Positions 50,862-60,166 of a stretch of 64,000 bases of DNA are shown here, in pieces. The position numbers were made by a program, and so were the translations under genes. How positions within the stretch are numbered: the first letter of the stretch is position 1; each line of letters starts with the position of its first letter. This DNA is from Pseudomonas putida (lineage in GTDB: Bacteria; Pseudomonadota; Gammaproteobacteria; Pseudomonadales; Pseudomonadaceae): contig NZ_MNAH01000011.1 of the NCBI RefSeq assembly GCF_001976065.1, positions 142,684-206,683 on the forward strand. Reading direction: 5' to 3'. Below the pieces are notes generated by a model, which was not told the DNA's origin, did no database searches, and saw nothing but the letters and a program-made list of their open reading frames with translations.

Positions 50862-51905
50862 TCAGGAGATCCTGGGTGGACCAGCATCCGCCGGGGCCTT
50901 TGCCGAACCCTGCTTCTGCGCTCGCCACGCCGCCGGCGGCATGCCGAACTGGCTGATGAACCAGCGGGTAAAAGAACTCGCCATCGCATACCCCAGCATG
51001 TCCGCAATCCGCCCCAACGAATAATTCGGATTCTCCAGATACCTCAGCACCAGGTCGCGGCGCACGTCGTTGATCAGGTCGTTGAAGGCGCAGCCATCGT
51101 CCTTGAGACGGCGTTGCAGGGTGCGTACGTTCATGCCCTGGCTCTGGGCGATCTGCTCGATGGTGGCGCGGCCCATGGGCAGTAGCAGGTAGATGGCCTT
51201 GCGCACTTCGAACAGCATCGAAGTGCTTTCGGTACTTTGCAGTGAGTCGAGGTAGCTCTGGGCGTAACGGGCCATCGCCGGGTCGGCATTGGGGTTGGTC
51301 ATGTCCAGGCTGGCGTCGGAACAGACGATGCCGTTGAACTCACTGCCGAACTCCAGGGTGCAGCCAAACAGGCGCCGGTGCAGTTGCAGGTTGTCGGGGG
51401 CCTTGTGGGTGAAGTTGACGCTGTAGGGATGCCAGTGGGCGCCGAGCAGGGCGGCGCACAGGCGGAACATCACGCCGATGGCCAGTTCGGTGGCCTGTCG
51501 GCTGGGCATCGGTGATTCGGTGACCACCTCTTCGCGAATGATCACCATCTTGCCGGCCTCCTCGATGAAGATCGCCAGCGAATCATTCATCAAGTGCCGG
51601 TAATGCACCACCACCTGCAAGGCATCGCGCAGCGTGCGCTGATGGCTGAGCAGCAGGGCGACCACGCCGAAGTCCGAGAGCTGGCGTGACTCGGCCATGC
51701 TTAAACCGAATGTCTGGCAGCCACTGGCGGCGGCCGAATCCTCGAGCAGGCGCACCGCGGAGTCGATGGGAATGCGGTGCCCGGGGGCTTGCAGCTGGGC
51801 CTTGGACAAGCCGACGCCGGCCAGTACATCGTGCGGGTTGAAACCCAGGTATTGGGTGACCTCAAGGTAGTTGGTCAAGACGGCGGCGCGAACAAGCTTG
51901 GGCAT
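50862..51905 (-). CDS. AraC-family regulator (arabinose-binding-like N-domain), likely activator of both flanking operons
   Basis: A 347-residue regulator of the OruR/ArgR-like group. The N-terminal 200 residues form the sensory domain (VRAAVLTNYLEVTQYLGFNP; LSDFGVVALLLSHQRTLRDAL). The C-terminal helix-turn-helix pair is ATIEQIAQSQGMNVRTLQRRL and RIADMLGYAMASSFTRWF. It is divergent from the hydrolase-porin operon, and element B lies in the gap. Element A before the quinone reductase operon is nearly the same, so I infer one activator for both. It may respond to a substrate shared by both operons. Confidence 0.88.
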   Translation of the reverse strand: MPKLVRAAVLTNYLEVTQYLGFNPHDVLAGVGLSKAQLQAPGHRIPIDSAVRLLEDSAAASGCQTFGLSMAESRQLSDFGVVALLLSHQRTLRDALQVVVHYRHLMNDSLAIFIEEAGKMVIIREEVVTESPMPSRQATELAIGVMFRLCAALLGAHWHPYSVNFTHKAPDNLQLHRRLFGCTLEFGSEFNGIVCSDASLDMTNPNADPAMARYAQSYLDSLQSTESTSMLFEVRKAIYLLLPMGRATIEQIAQSQGMNVRTLQRRLKDDGCAFNDLINDVRRDLVLRYLENPNYSLGRIADMLGYAMASSFTRWFISQFGMPPAAWRAQKQGSAKAPADAGPPRIS

Positions 51906-52129
51906 TCGAAGGTCTTTCCTTAGCCAATTGCGATCAATTGAACCTGGCGACTATATCCAGCACATCAGCACTTGAACAGTTGTGCGGTTGACGCCGGTGC
52001 ACGCCCGATTCTGCCCGGCAGACGACCGTTGTCCCAGGGCATATGACGCTCCCCATTGATTACAGCGACCCGCAGCGCTCCCGTGGGGTTATTCGACCAG
52101 CGGTTACCCCCGCCGGGCGGCGGAAAATG
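51906..52129. promoter_or_regulatory. AraC gene promoter region
   Basis: CAATTG-CGAT-CAATTG at 51925-51940 is a short inverted repeat 20 bp before the AraC start and may be its own operator. Apart from this and element B beyond it, I see nothing in this part of the gap. Confidence 0.4.
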
Positions 52130-52170
52130 TGTCATCAAATGAAAAGTGCCTGACGTCCAATGAAAAGCGC
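52130..52170 (+). promoter_or_regulatory. AraC-type element B, upstream of the hydrolase-porin operon
   Basis: Two ATGAAAAG half-sites at 52139 and 52160 are 21 bp apart. GTC precedes each (GTCATCA, GTCCA). It is 31 of 41 identical to element A and ends 87 bp before the proposed start. Confidence 0.77.
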
Positions 52171-52257
52171 CAGGGGGGGGCGATCTTTAATGTCAGTCCT
52201 ACAAAAAGCCCCTGGCCAACGAGCCAGTCGAGTCATCGAGAAAGCGTAGGTGTTGAA

Positions 52258-52824
52258 TTGAACAAACTGCAAACCGCCGCAACCGTTCTGATCGTACCGG
52301 GCCTGCGCGAGCACGTTGCCGAGCATTGGCAAACGCTGCTTGAAGCCAGGCTGGACAAGGTACGCAGTGTGCCGCCACTGGAGACCGACAAGCTCGATTG
52401 CCAGGCACGCGTGCGAGCGATTCAGCACGAGCTGGAACAGATCGACGGGCCGGTCATCCTGGTCGCCCACAGCGCCGGTGTACTGATGGTTGCTCACTGG
52501 GCCGCGCAATTTCGTCGTCCGATCAAGGGCGCCCTGCTGGCCGCGCCACCGGATCTCGGAGCGGCCTGGCCTGCCAACTACCCGTCCCCTGAGACCCTGT
52601 GCAGCAACGGTTGGGATCCTCTTCCCAAAGGCCCGCTGCCATTCCGTAGCCTGGTGGCCGCCAGCACCAACGATCACCTGGCCAGCCTGGAAGCCGCAAC
52701 TAAACTGGCCGAAGGCTGGGGCGCCGAATTGCTCAACCTGGGCGATGTCGGCCACCTCAATCCGGCGGCTGGTTTCGGACCTTGGCCCCAGGCCGAAGCA
52801 CTCATCCTGGAACTGGACCGCTAG
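52258..52824 (+). CDS. RBBP9/YdeN-type serine hydrolase
   Basis: A 188-residue small alpha/beta hydrolase. VLIVPGLREHVAEHWQTLLEAR is the family start, the nucleophile elbow is VAHSAGVLM and the late Asp/His are in STNDHLASLE and GDVGHLNPAAG. The proposed TTG start at 52258 fits the domain; the frame is open to 52129 but crosses element B and has no coding character there. First gene of the plus-strand operon. It may cut an ester or amide of the imported substrate. Confidence 0.82.
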   Translation: MNKLQTAATVLIVPGLREHVAEHWQTLLEARLDKVRSVPPLETDKLDCQARVRAIQHELEQIDGPVILVAHSAGVLMVAHWAAQFRRPIKGALLAAPPDLGAAWPANYPSPETLCSNGWDPLPKGPLPFRSLVAASTNDHLASLEAATKLAEGWGAELLNLGDVGHLNPAAGFGPWPQAEALILELDR

Positions 52825-52947
52825 TACAGGAGCCGGTCGGGCCGCATCCCGGTCGGCATTTGCCCTCACCCCTGAAAACGCAGGCCTCACCGGGTCGCGC
52901 GAGGGCTGCTGCGCTTAAAACAAATACAAAAAGGCGGAGACAACGCA

Positions 52948-54951
52948 ATGCACAACAATAAGAGTCACGGCTTCACCACAGCGCGCTACACCTTGTTGGC
53001 CTCGGCCATCCTGGCCGCCATCATGCCGGCCGCCCATGGGGCAGAAATCGAGACGGGTAACCCGGACTGGAACGTTCGCCTGGACAACACCATCAAGTAC
53101 AACTACGGCGTACGTACCGAAAGCGCCGACAAGCGCATGTTGGGCACGCCGAACAACAACGACGGCGACTACAACTTCCGCAAGTCCGGCACCAACATCA
53201 CCAACCGCGTCGACCTGCTGACCGAGATGGACGTGGTCTACCAGAACCACATGGGCTTTCGCGTCAGCGCCGCCACCTGGTACGACAAGGCTTATGAGAA
53301 CACCGGCTCGAACTCCAACCCGTTCGTCAACGGCAACGGTTCGACTTCGGGCCTGATCGCCAATGACCCGCGCCTGGCCGGGGTCACCAATGACAACGTC
53401 GGCAATGGCAGCCCGCACCTGAGCAACTACGCCCAGCGCTACTACACAGGTCCCTCGGGCGAAATCCTCGACGCCTTCGTGTTCTACAGCACCGAAGTGG
53501 GCGAGGAGTCGATGCTCAGCGCCAAGGCTGGCCAGCACAACGTGTTCTGGGGCGAGACCATTCTCAACCCGGTGCATTCGATCAGCTACGGCCAGTCCGG
53601 CCTCGACCTGGCCAAGCTGGCTGCGTCGCCGGGCACTGAAGCCAAGGAGTTGTTCGTCCCGCGCAACCAGCTGTCGATGACGTTCACCGTCAACCCGGAA
53701 TTGACCGTGGGCGCACAGTATTTCCTCGATTGGGACGCCGCGCGCCTGCCTGAGGCAGGCACCTACTACGGTGGTTCCGACCTGGTCGGTTTCGGTGCGC
53801 AGTCGTTCCTGTTGGGCAACACCAACGCCGTGGTCCCGGGCAGCCCGCTGGGCTGTGGCCTGGCACCGTGCAACGCCTTGACCAACGTGCGTCGCGGGCA
53901 TGACCTGACGCCGGACAATCGTGGCGACTGGGGCATCATGGCCAAGTGGTCGCCGGCATGGCTGGACGGCACCCTCGGTGTCTACTACCGCGAAACCTCG
54001 GAAATCCTGCCGCAAGCCTGGCTGGATGCCAGGGGCATCAGCTCGGCCAACGCCAACGGCACCCGTCCGGCCGGGCAAGTGCCTGCGGTGATCAACACCC
54101 TCAACTCGCTGAGCTCCGCCACCTATCAAATGGCTTATGCCGACAACATCAAGATCGTCGGCCTGAGCCTGTCCAAGGACGTGGGCGGGGTGAGCGTGGG
54201 TTCGGACCTCAACGTTCGGCACAACATGCCGCTGGCCAGTATTCCGGCGATCGTCAGCACCAACAGCCCGCTGGGCCTGGGCCAGGGGCTTGGCCTGCTG
54301 CCGGCGCGTACGCCCGGCACCGGCATCGTCTATGACACCCCGGAAAAGGGCGACAGCATGGCCGCCACCGGCGACACCCTGCACTGGACGCTCAACGGCC
54401 TGATGACCCTGCCGAAAACACCTGTGTTCGACCAGGCAACGGTGCTTGCCGAGTTGTACTACAGCAACTTGCTCAAGCTCGATAGCAAGAACGAGGCGCT
54501 CTACAAAGGCAAGGATACCTATCGCGGCATCGACCAACCGACCCGGGACAACTGGGGTATCGCGGTGAACTTCACACCGACCTGGTACCAGGTGTTTCCC
54601 GGTGTCGACCTCAACGCGCCGATGTCCATCAACCTCGGTCTCGATGGCGTGTCACCGGTCTCCGGTGGCGGTGCCAAGGATACCGGTAACTACGCAGTCG
54701 GCCTCGGGGCCGTTGTGTACAACAAATACTTTGTCGACCTGAAGTACGTGGATGCTTTCGGCAAGGCCGACAAGTGCAATGTCAGTGGCGTGAGCACCGG
54801 TCCCAACGGCGGTGACGGTGCTGCGCCGAACGCCTTCAGCGGCAACGAAAACTACGCCTGTTACGCCGGTGGCTACTCCTCCTTTTCCGGTGGTGGTGCA
54901 ACGACTGAGGACCGTGGCGCCGTTTACCTGACGATGAAAACCACTTTTTGA
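52948..54951 (+). CDS. DUF1302 family outer-membrane protein
   Basis: A 667-residue beta-barrel-type protein with a signal peptide (LLASAILAAIMPAAHGAE, cleavage near residue 31) and a C-terminal aromatic end (MKTTF) typical of outer-membrane proteins. Many short amphipathic strands with Gly, Asn and Tyr follow. DUF1302 proteins usually stand before DUF1329 proteins. Start at 52948 with GGCGGAG eleven bases upstream. Likely passes or binds a hydrophobic substrate at the outer membrane. Confidence 0.88.
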   Translation: MHNNKSHGFTTARYTLLASAILAAIMPAAHGAEIETGNPDWNVRLDNTIKYNYGVRTESADKRMLGTPNNNDGDYNFRKSGTNITNRVDLLTEMDVVYQNHMGFRVSAATWYDKAYENTGSNSNPFVNGNGSTSGLIANDPRLAGVTNDNVGNGSPHLSNYAQRYYTGPSGEILDAFVFYSTEVGEESMLSAKAGQHNVFWGETILNPVHSISYGQSGLDLAKLAASPGTEAKELFVPRNQLSMTFTVNPELTVGAQYFLDWDAARLPEAGTYYGGSDLVGFGAQSFLLGNTNAVVPGSPLGCGLAPCNALTNVRRGHDLTPDNRGDWGIMAKWSPAWLDGTLGVYYRETSEILPQAWLDARGISSANANGTRPAGQVPAVINTLNSLSSATYQMAYADNIKIVGLSLSKDVGGVSVGSDLNVRHNMPLASIPAIVSTNSPLGLGQGLGLLPARTPGTGIVYDTPEKGDSMAATGDTLHWTLNGLMTLPKTPVFDQATVLAELYYSNLLKLDSKNEALYKGKDTYRGIDQPTRDNWGIAVNFTPTWYQVFPGVDLNAPMSINLGLDGVSPVSGGGAKDTGNYAVGLGAVVYNKYFVDLKYVDAFGKADKCNVSGVSTGPNGGDGAAPNAFSGNENYACYAGGYSSFSGGGATTEDRGAVYLTMKTTF

Positions 54952-54992
54952 TTCACCACTGATTTGCTCTACGCAAGCAGGAGAATAACAAG

Positions 54993-56351
54993 ATGAAATT
55001 CGTGAAAACCGTGTTGGCCGCTTCCCTGGCCATGGTCCTTGCCGCCCAGGTACAGGCCGCTGTTTCAACCCAGGACGCTGCCAAGCTGGGCACCAGCCTG
55101 ACCCTGGTAGGCGCCGAAAAGGCCGGGAACGCTGATGGTTCCATTCCGGCCTACAACGGTGGCCTGACCACGCCGCCGGCCAGTTTCAAATCCGGTGACA
55201 GCATGCGCCCGGACCCGTTTGCCAGTGAAAAACCCTTGCTGGTGATCGACGGCAAGAACGTCGATCAGTACAAGGGCATGCTGACCGCCACCACCGTGGA
55301 ACTGGCCAAACGTTTCCCGACTTTCCGTGTCGATGTGTTCCCGACCCACCGTACCGTGTCGCTGCCCAAGGCCATCCTCGATAACGGCGTGAAGAACGCC
55401 AGCGGTGCCAAGTCCCTCGAAGGCGGCCTGGCCATCGACAACGTGCTGCCAGGCGTGCCGTTCCCGATCCCGCAGTCGGGCAACGAAGCGATGTGGAACT
55501 TCCTGTTGCGTTATCAGGGCGTGAGCATCAACTCCAAATACGACTCCTGGAACGTTGACTCCGCCGGCGTACCGAGCCTGGCCACCACCGGGCAGGCGTT
55601 CATTTCCTACCCGATCTACGAAAACCTCGCGCAGCCGATCAGCAGCGCCGACGTGTACTACCAGATGAAGCTGTCGTACACCGGTCCTGCCCGTCGCGCC
55701 GGCGAAGCGGTGATGCTCAAGGACGCCGCCAACCCGCTGACCCAGCCGCGCCGCGCCTGGCAGTACCTGCCGGGTCAGCGTCGGGTGAAACTGGCCCCGA
55801 ACCTGGCGTACGACACGCCTAACCCGGGTACCGCCGGTGCGGGCACCTACGATGATGTGTTCGTGTTCAACGGTGCGCTGGATCGCTACGACTGGAAGCT
55901 GGTCGGCAAGCAGGAAATGATCGTGCCCTACAACACCTACAAGCTGACCTACGTCCAGGATCCGAAGTCGATCACGACGCCCAATCACCTGGCTCCGGAT
56001 TTCGTGCGCTGGGAAAAACACCGCGTCTGGGTCGTCGAGGGCACCCTCAAGGCTGGTGCTCGTCACATCTACGCCAAGCGTCGCTTCTACCTCGACGAAG
56101 ACAGCTGGACCGCTCTGGCCTCGGATCAATATGACGCTCGTGGCCAGCTCTATCGCGGTTCCTTCGCCTTCCTCAGCCAGAGCTATGACAAGCAGATCCC
56201 GGACTCCACGCCGTTCATGATCTACGACCTGGTCGGTGGTTCCTACAACATCAACGGTGTAGTCGGCCCTTACGGCGGCATCAAGTACATCGATCCGCTC
56301 TCCAAGGCCCAGTGGTCTTCGGAATCCCTGGCCGGCAGCGGCATTCGCTAA
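54993..56351 (+). CDS. DUF1329 family periplasmic protein
   Basis: A 452-residue exported protein. The signal peptide is VLAASLAMVLAAQVQAA (cleavage near residue 23). The mature part has the LGTSLTLVGAEKAGN and RAWQYLPGQRRVKLAPNLAYDTP blocks. The family is predicted to have a LolA-like lipid-binding fold and works beside DUF1302 and RND proteins. It may shuttle a lipid or hydrophobic compound across the periplasm. AGGAG stands before the start. Confidence 0.88.
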   Translation: MKFVKTVLAASLAMVLAAQVQAAVSTQDAAKLGTSLTLVGAEKAGNADGSIPAYNGGLTTPPASFKSGDSMRPDPFASEKPLLVIDGKNVDQYKGMLTATTVELAKRFPTFRVDVFPTHRTVSLPKAILDNGVKNASGAKSLEGGLAIDNVLPGVPFPIPQSGNEAMWNFLLRYQGVSINSKYDSWNVDSAGVPSLATTGQAFISYPIYENLAQPISSADVYYQMKLSYTGPARRAGEAVMLKDAANPLTQPRRAWQYLPGQRRVKLAPNLAYDTPNPGTAGAGTYDDVFVFNGALDRYDWKLVGKQEMIVPYNTYKLTYVQDPKSITTPNHLAPDFVRWEKHRVWVVEGTLKAGARHIYAKRRFYLDEDSWTALASDQYDARGQLYRGSFAFLSQSYDKQIPDSTPFMIYDLVGGSYNINGVVGPYGGIKYIDPLSKAQWSSESLAGSGIR

Positions 56352-56383
56352 ACCAACCGCAAGCAGACGCTCGCACGATCCAC

Positions 56384-56483
56384 TGTGGGAGCGAGCCTGC
56401 TCGCGATGGACCTGAGGGCGACGCGGGCATCCAGACAGCACGCGTAATCGTTAACGTCCATCGCGAGCAGGCTCGCTCCCACA
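56384..56483. repeat. Inverted REP pair inside the operon
   Basis: Facing GTGGGAGCGAGCC copies between the DUF1329 and YCF48-like genes. It may set higher mRNA levels of the first genes. Confidence 0.85.
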
Positions 56484-56532
56484 TGAGCTGCACGGCGCGA
56501 GGTGTGGCGCGGTTTTCCGAAGAGGACGCGGT

Positions 56533-57624
56533 ATGTGTTCGTATAAAAATAAAAGGTGGCAGCTGGCGTTTGGCGTTGTGCTCTGCCTGTCGCAGAGCGT
56601 CAGCCACGCGGTGGATTACGTCGACGTGCTGGACCTGCCTGCCAGGGTCAGCGCCTTGGCCATCAAGAGTCCGCTGTCCGGCATGGCCCGCGCCGGTGAG
56701 CGGGTGATCAGCGTTGGCCAGCGCGGCCACATCCTGTTTTCCGATGATTCCGGTCAGCACTGGCAACAGGCCGCCGTGCCGGTCAGTGCCGACCTCACCG
56801 CAGTGAATTTTCCAACCGACAGCCAAGGCTGGGCGGTGGGCAATGACGGCGTGGTGCTGCACACCAGCGACGCGGGTGTGAGCTGGACAAAACAACTCGA
56901 CGGTCGCCAGATCGGCGATCTGCTGGTCAAGCATTACACGGCGTTGGCCACTGCCGAACCGGGCAATGAACAATGGCCGCTGCTGGTCGCCGAAGGCCAG
57001 CGCCTGGTGGAGCAGGGCGCGGACAAACCGCTGCTCGACGTCTGGTTCGCCAATGACAAAGTCGGCTATGTGGTCGGTGTGTTCAACCTGATCCTGCGCA
57101 CCGAGGACGGTGGCCAGAGCTGGACGCCGTTCCAGGATCGCACCGACAACCCGCAAGGCTTCCACCTCAATGCCATCGCCTCCACCGGGGATGCGCTGTA
57201 CATCGCCGGCGAACAGGGCCTGTTGCTCAAGTGGGATGACAATGCCCAACGCTTCGCCGCCGTGCCGACGCCTTACCAGGGCAGCTTCTTCGGTGTGGTC
57301 GGCAAGCCTGGCGAAGTGCTGGTCTACGGCCTGCGCGGCAACGTGCTGCGCAGTACCGACGGCGGCCAGAACTGGACCGCACTGGACACCGGCCTGCACG
57401 TCAGCATCACCGCCGGCCTCATCGATGCCCGGGGCAATTACCGCCTGTTTACCCAGGGCGGACAGATGCTGGTCAGCCAGGGCACTGGCGCGCAATTGCA
57501 TCTGCTGCAGCAACCGGCCCGTACCCCGGTCGCCGGTGCCACCCAGTCCGCCGCCGGCATGCTGGTGGTAGCGGGCAGTCGTGGCGCCCAGACGCTGTCC
57601 GCCGATCCAGCCATCGAACCCTAA
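56533..57624 (+). CDS. YCF48-like beta-propeller protein
   Basis: A 363-residue exported protein with repeated photosystem-assembly-like propeller blades; motifs such as ILFSDDSGQHWQ, VLHTSDAGVSWTK, ILRTEDGGQSWTP and VLRSTDGGQNWTA recur about every 40-90 residues. A signal peptide covers residues 10-28 (LAFGVVLCLSQSVSHA). In DUF1302/DUF1329/MMPL loci this is the usual third gene, probably a periplasmic scaffold for the transporter. No photosynthesis role is implied. Confidence 0.87.
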   Translation: MCSYKNKRWQLAFGVVLCLSQSVSHAVDYVDVLDLPARVSALAIKSPLSGMARAGERVISVGQRGHILFSDDSGQHWQQAAVPVSADLTAVNFPTDSQGWAVGNDGVVLHTSDAGVSWTKQLDGRQIGDLLVKHYTALATAEPGNEQWPLLVAEGQRLVEQGADKPLLDVWFANDKVGYVVGVFNLILRTEDGGQSWTPFQDRTDNPQGFHLNAIASTGDALYIAGEQGLLLKWDDNAQRFAAVPTPYQGSFFGVVGKPGEVLVYGLRGNVLRSTDGGQNWTALDTGLHVSITAGLIDARGNYRLFTQGGQMLVSQGTGAQLHLLQQPARTPVAGATQSAAGMLVVAGSRGAQTLSADPAIEP

Positions 57625-57640
57625 GAGCGAGAACCCAGAC

Positions 57641-60160
57641 ATGGGCAATATCAAACAAGACGCCATGCCGGTGATCCGCGAACTGCGTGATTTCGACCGC
57701 CGCTCCGGCAACCTGCTCGAACGGCTGGTGTTCAACTATCGGCCGCTGTTCATGCTGCTGATGGCCATGGCCACCGTGGTGCTGGGCTACATGGCCGTGA
57801 CCCGCCTGGAGCTGCGTCCCAGCTTCGAGAAGATGATTCCGCAGAGCCAGCCGTACATCCAGAATTTCCTCGAGAACCGCGCTTCGCTGCGCGGCCTGGG
57901 CAACTCGGTGCGGGTCGTGGTGGAGAACACCCAGGGCGATATCTTCGACCCCGAATATCTGGACGTGCTCAAGCAGGTCAACGACCAGTTGTTCCTCACC
58001 GAAGGCGTCGACCGTGCGTGGATGAAGTCGCTGTGGAGCCCGGCGGTGCGCTGGACCGAGGTCACCGAGCAAGGCTTCCAGGGTGGCCCGGTGATGCCCG
58101 ATACCTATTCGGGCCAGCCGGAACAGATCGAGCAACTGCGCCAGAACATCTCCCGCGCCGGCATCGTCGGCAGCCTGGTGGCCAGCGATTTCAAGTCGAG
58201 CATGTTGATCGTGCCGCTGCTGGACAAAGCCGCCGCCGGTGGCCAGCGCATCGACTACCACGCCTTTTCGCAGATGCTCGAAGAGCAATTGCGCGACAAG
58301 ATCGAATACGCCGGCGACAGCGCCGCGCGCAAATCCGGTGTCGAGGGCAAGGGCCACTACAAGGTCCGGGTGATCGGTTTCGCCAAGCTGATGGGCGACC
58401 TGATCGACGGGCTGATCCAGGTGATGATGTTCTTCGGCCTGGCCGTGGTCACTTCGCTGGTCATCATCTACGCCTACACCCGTTGCGTGCGCAGCACCCT
58501 GCTGGTGGTGGGTTGCTCGTTGGTCGCGGTGGTCTGGCAGCTGGGCATCGTCGCTTGGCTGGGTTATGCCATCGACCCGTACTCGGTGCTGGTACCGTTC
58601 CTGATCTTCGCCATCGGCGTGTCCCACGCGGCGCAGAAGATGAACGGCATCATGCAGGACATCGCCCGTGGCACGCACAAGCTGATTGCCGCGCGCTACA
58701 CCTTCCGCCGTCTGTTCATCGCTGGCGTTACCGCGTTGCTGGCTGACGCGGTGGGTTTCGCCGTGCTGATGCTGATCGACATCCCGGTGATCCAGGACCT
58801 GGCGATCACCGCCAGCATCGGTGTCGCGGTATTGATCTTCACTTCCCTGTTGCTGATGCCGGTGGCGCTGTCCTACATCGGCGTCGGGCGCAAGGCGGCC
58901 GAGCGTGCGCTGAAAATCGACACCCGTGCCGAGCACCATAAAGGCTTCGGCAAACTCTGGGACCTGCTCGACCGTTTCACCACCCGCAAATGGGCGACCG
59001 GCGCGGTGTTGGTCGCCGTGCTGATGGGCATCGGTGGTTTTGTGGTCAGCCTGCAGTTGAAGATCGGCGACCTTGAAAGCGGCGCGCCGGAATTGCGCGC
59101 CGACTCGCGCTACAACCGTGACAACGCCTACATCACCAGCCACTACGCGCTGTCCAGCGACCTGTTCGCGGTGATGATCAAGACCGCGCCGGAAGGCTGC
59201 CTGAACTACAAGACCCTGGTCCTCGCCGATCGCCTGGCCTGGGAGCTGCAGCAGTACCCGGGCGTGCAGGCGACCGCGTCGCTGGTCAACGCGGTACGCC
59301 AGATCACCGCCGGCACCTATGAAGGCAACCCCAAGCTCAACAGCATCCAGCGCAACCAGGACGTGCTCAACTACGCCGCGCAGCAGGCCTCGGTCAACTC
59401 GCCGGAGCTGTTCAACAACAACTGCTCGTTGATGCCGGTGATTGCCTTCCTCAAGGATCACAAGGCCGAGACCCTCGACGCCGTGGTGGCGATTGCCGAC
59501 AAGTTTGCCAAGGAAAACAGCAGCCCGGATCGCCAGTTCCTGCTGGCGGCCGGCAGTGCCGGGATCGAAGCGGCGACCAACATCGTGGTGCGCGAGGCCA
59601 ACCACACCATGCTGCTGTACGTCTACCTGGCGGTGACGCTGTTCTGCCTGATCACCTTCCGCAGCTGGCGCGCCACGCTGGTGGCGCTGTTGCCGCTGGT
59701 GCTGACCTCGATCCTCTGCGAGGCACTGATGGTGGCCATGGGCATCGGCGTGAAGGTCGCGACCTTGCCGGTGATCGCCCTCGGCGTGGGCATCGGCGTC
59801 GACTACGCCCTGTACCTGCTCAGCGTGCAATTGCACTTCCAGCGCCAGGGCCTGCCGCTGTCCCAGGCCTACCGCAACGCCGTGTCGTTCACCGGCCGGG
59901 TGGTCGGGCTGGTCGGTATCACCCTGGCGGCCGGCGTGGTGTGCTGGGTCTGGTCGCCGATCAAGTTCCAGGCCGACATGGGCATCCTGCTGACCTTCAT
60001 GTTCCTGTGGAACATGCTCGGCGCGCTGATCCTGATCCCGGCCCTGTCGTACTTCCTGCTGCGTGAACGGGCACCCCAGCCCGGTTCTGTAACGGCAGGC
60101 GAAAACACTGAATCCACTGAACGTCCCGGCATGCCACATGCCGTGACCACTTCCGAGTAA
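57641..60160 (+). CDS. MMPL/RND-family transporter
   Basis: An 839-residue inner-membrane protein of the hydrophobe/amphiphile RND type with two six-helix halves, each led by one helix and a large periplasmic loop (about 70-230 and 450-640). The start at 57641 (MGNIKQDAMP) follows GAGCGAGAA; the longer frame overlaps the previous gene. With DUF1302, DUF1329 and YCF48 it should move a hydrophobic compound across the envelope. Direction, import or export, is not known. ALGVGIGVDYALYLL is the conserved transmembrane segment. Confidence 0.9.
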   Translation: MGNIKQDAMPVIRELRDFDRRSGNLLERLVFNYRPLFMLLMAMATVVLGYMAVTRLELRPSFEKMIPQSQPYIQNFLENRASLRGLGNSVRVVVENTQGDIFDPEYLDVLKQVNDQLFLTEGVDRAWMKSLWSPAVRWTEVTEQGFQGGPVMPDTYSGQPEQIEQLRQNISRAGIVGSLVASDFKSSMLIVPLLDKAAAGGQRIDYHAFSQMLEEQLRDKIEYAGDSAARKSGVEGKGHYKVRVIGFAKLMGDLIDGLIQVMMFFGLAVVTSLVIIYAYTRCVRSTLLVVGCSLVAVVWQLGIVAWLGYAIDPYSVLVPFLIFAIGVSHAAQKMNGIMQDIARGTHKLIAARYTFRRLFIAGVTALLADAVGFAVLMLIDIPVIQDLAITASIGVAVLIFTSLLLMPVALSYIGVGRKAAERALKIDTRAEHHKGFGKLWDLLDRFTTRKWATGAVLVAVLMGIGGFVVSLQLKIGDLESGAPELRADSRYNRDNAYITSHYALSSDLFAVMIKTAPEGCLNYKTLVLADRLAWELQQYPGVQATASLVNAVRQITAGTYEGNPKLNSIQRNQDVLNYAAQQASVNSPELFNNNCSLMPVIAFLKDHKAETLDAVVAIADKFAKENSSPDRQFLLAAGSAGIEAATNIVVREANHTMLLYVYLAVTLFCLITFRSWRATLVALLPLVLTSILCEALMVAMGIGVKVATLPVIALGVGIGVDYALYLLSVQLHFQRQGLPLSQAYRNAVSFTGRVVGLVGITLAAGVVCWVWSPIKFQADMGILLTFMFLWNMLGALILIPALSYFLLRERAPQPGSVTAGENTESTERPGMPHAVTTSE

Positions 60161-60166
60161 GCCAAG

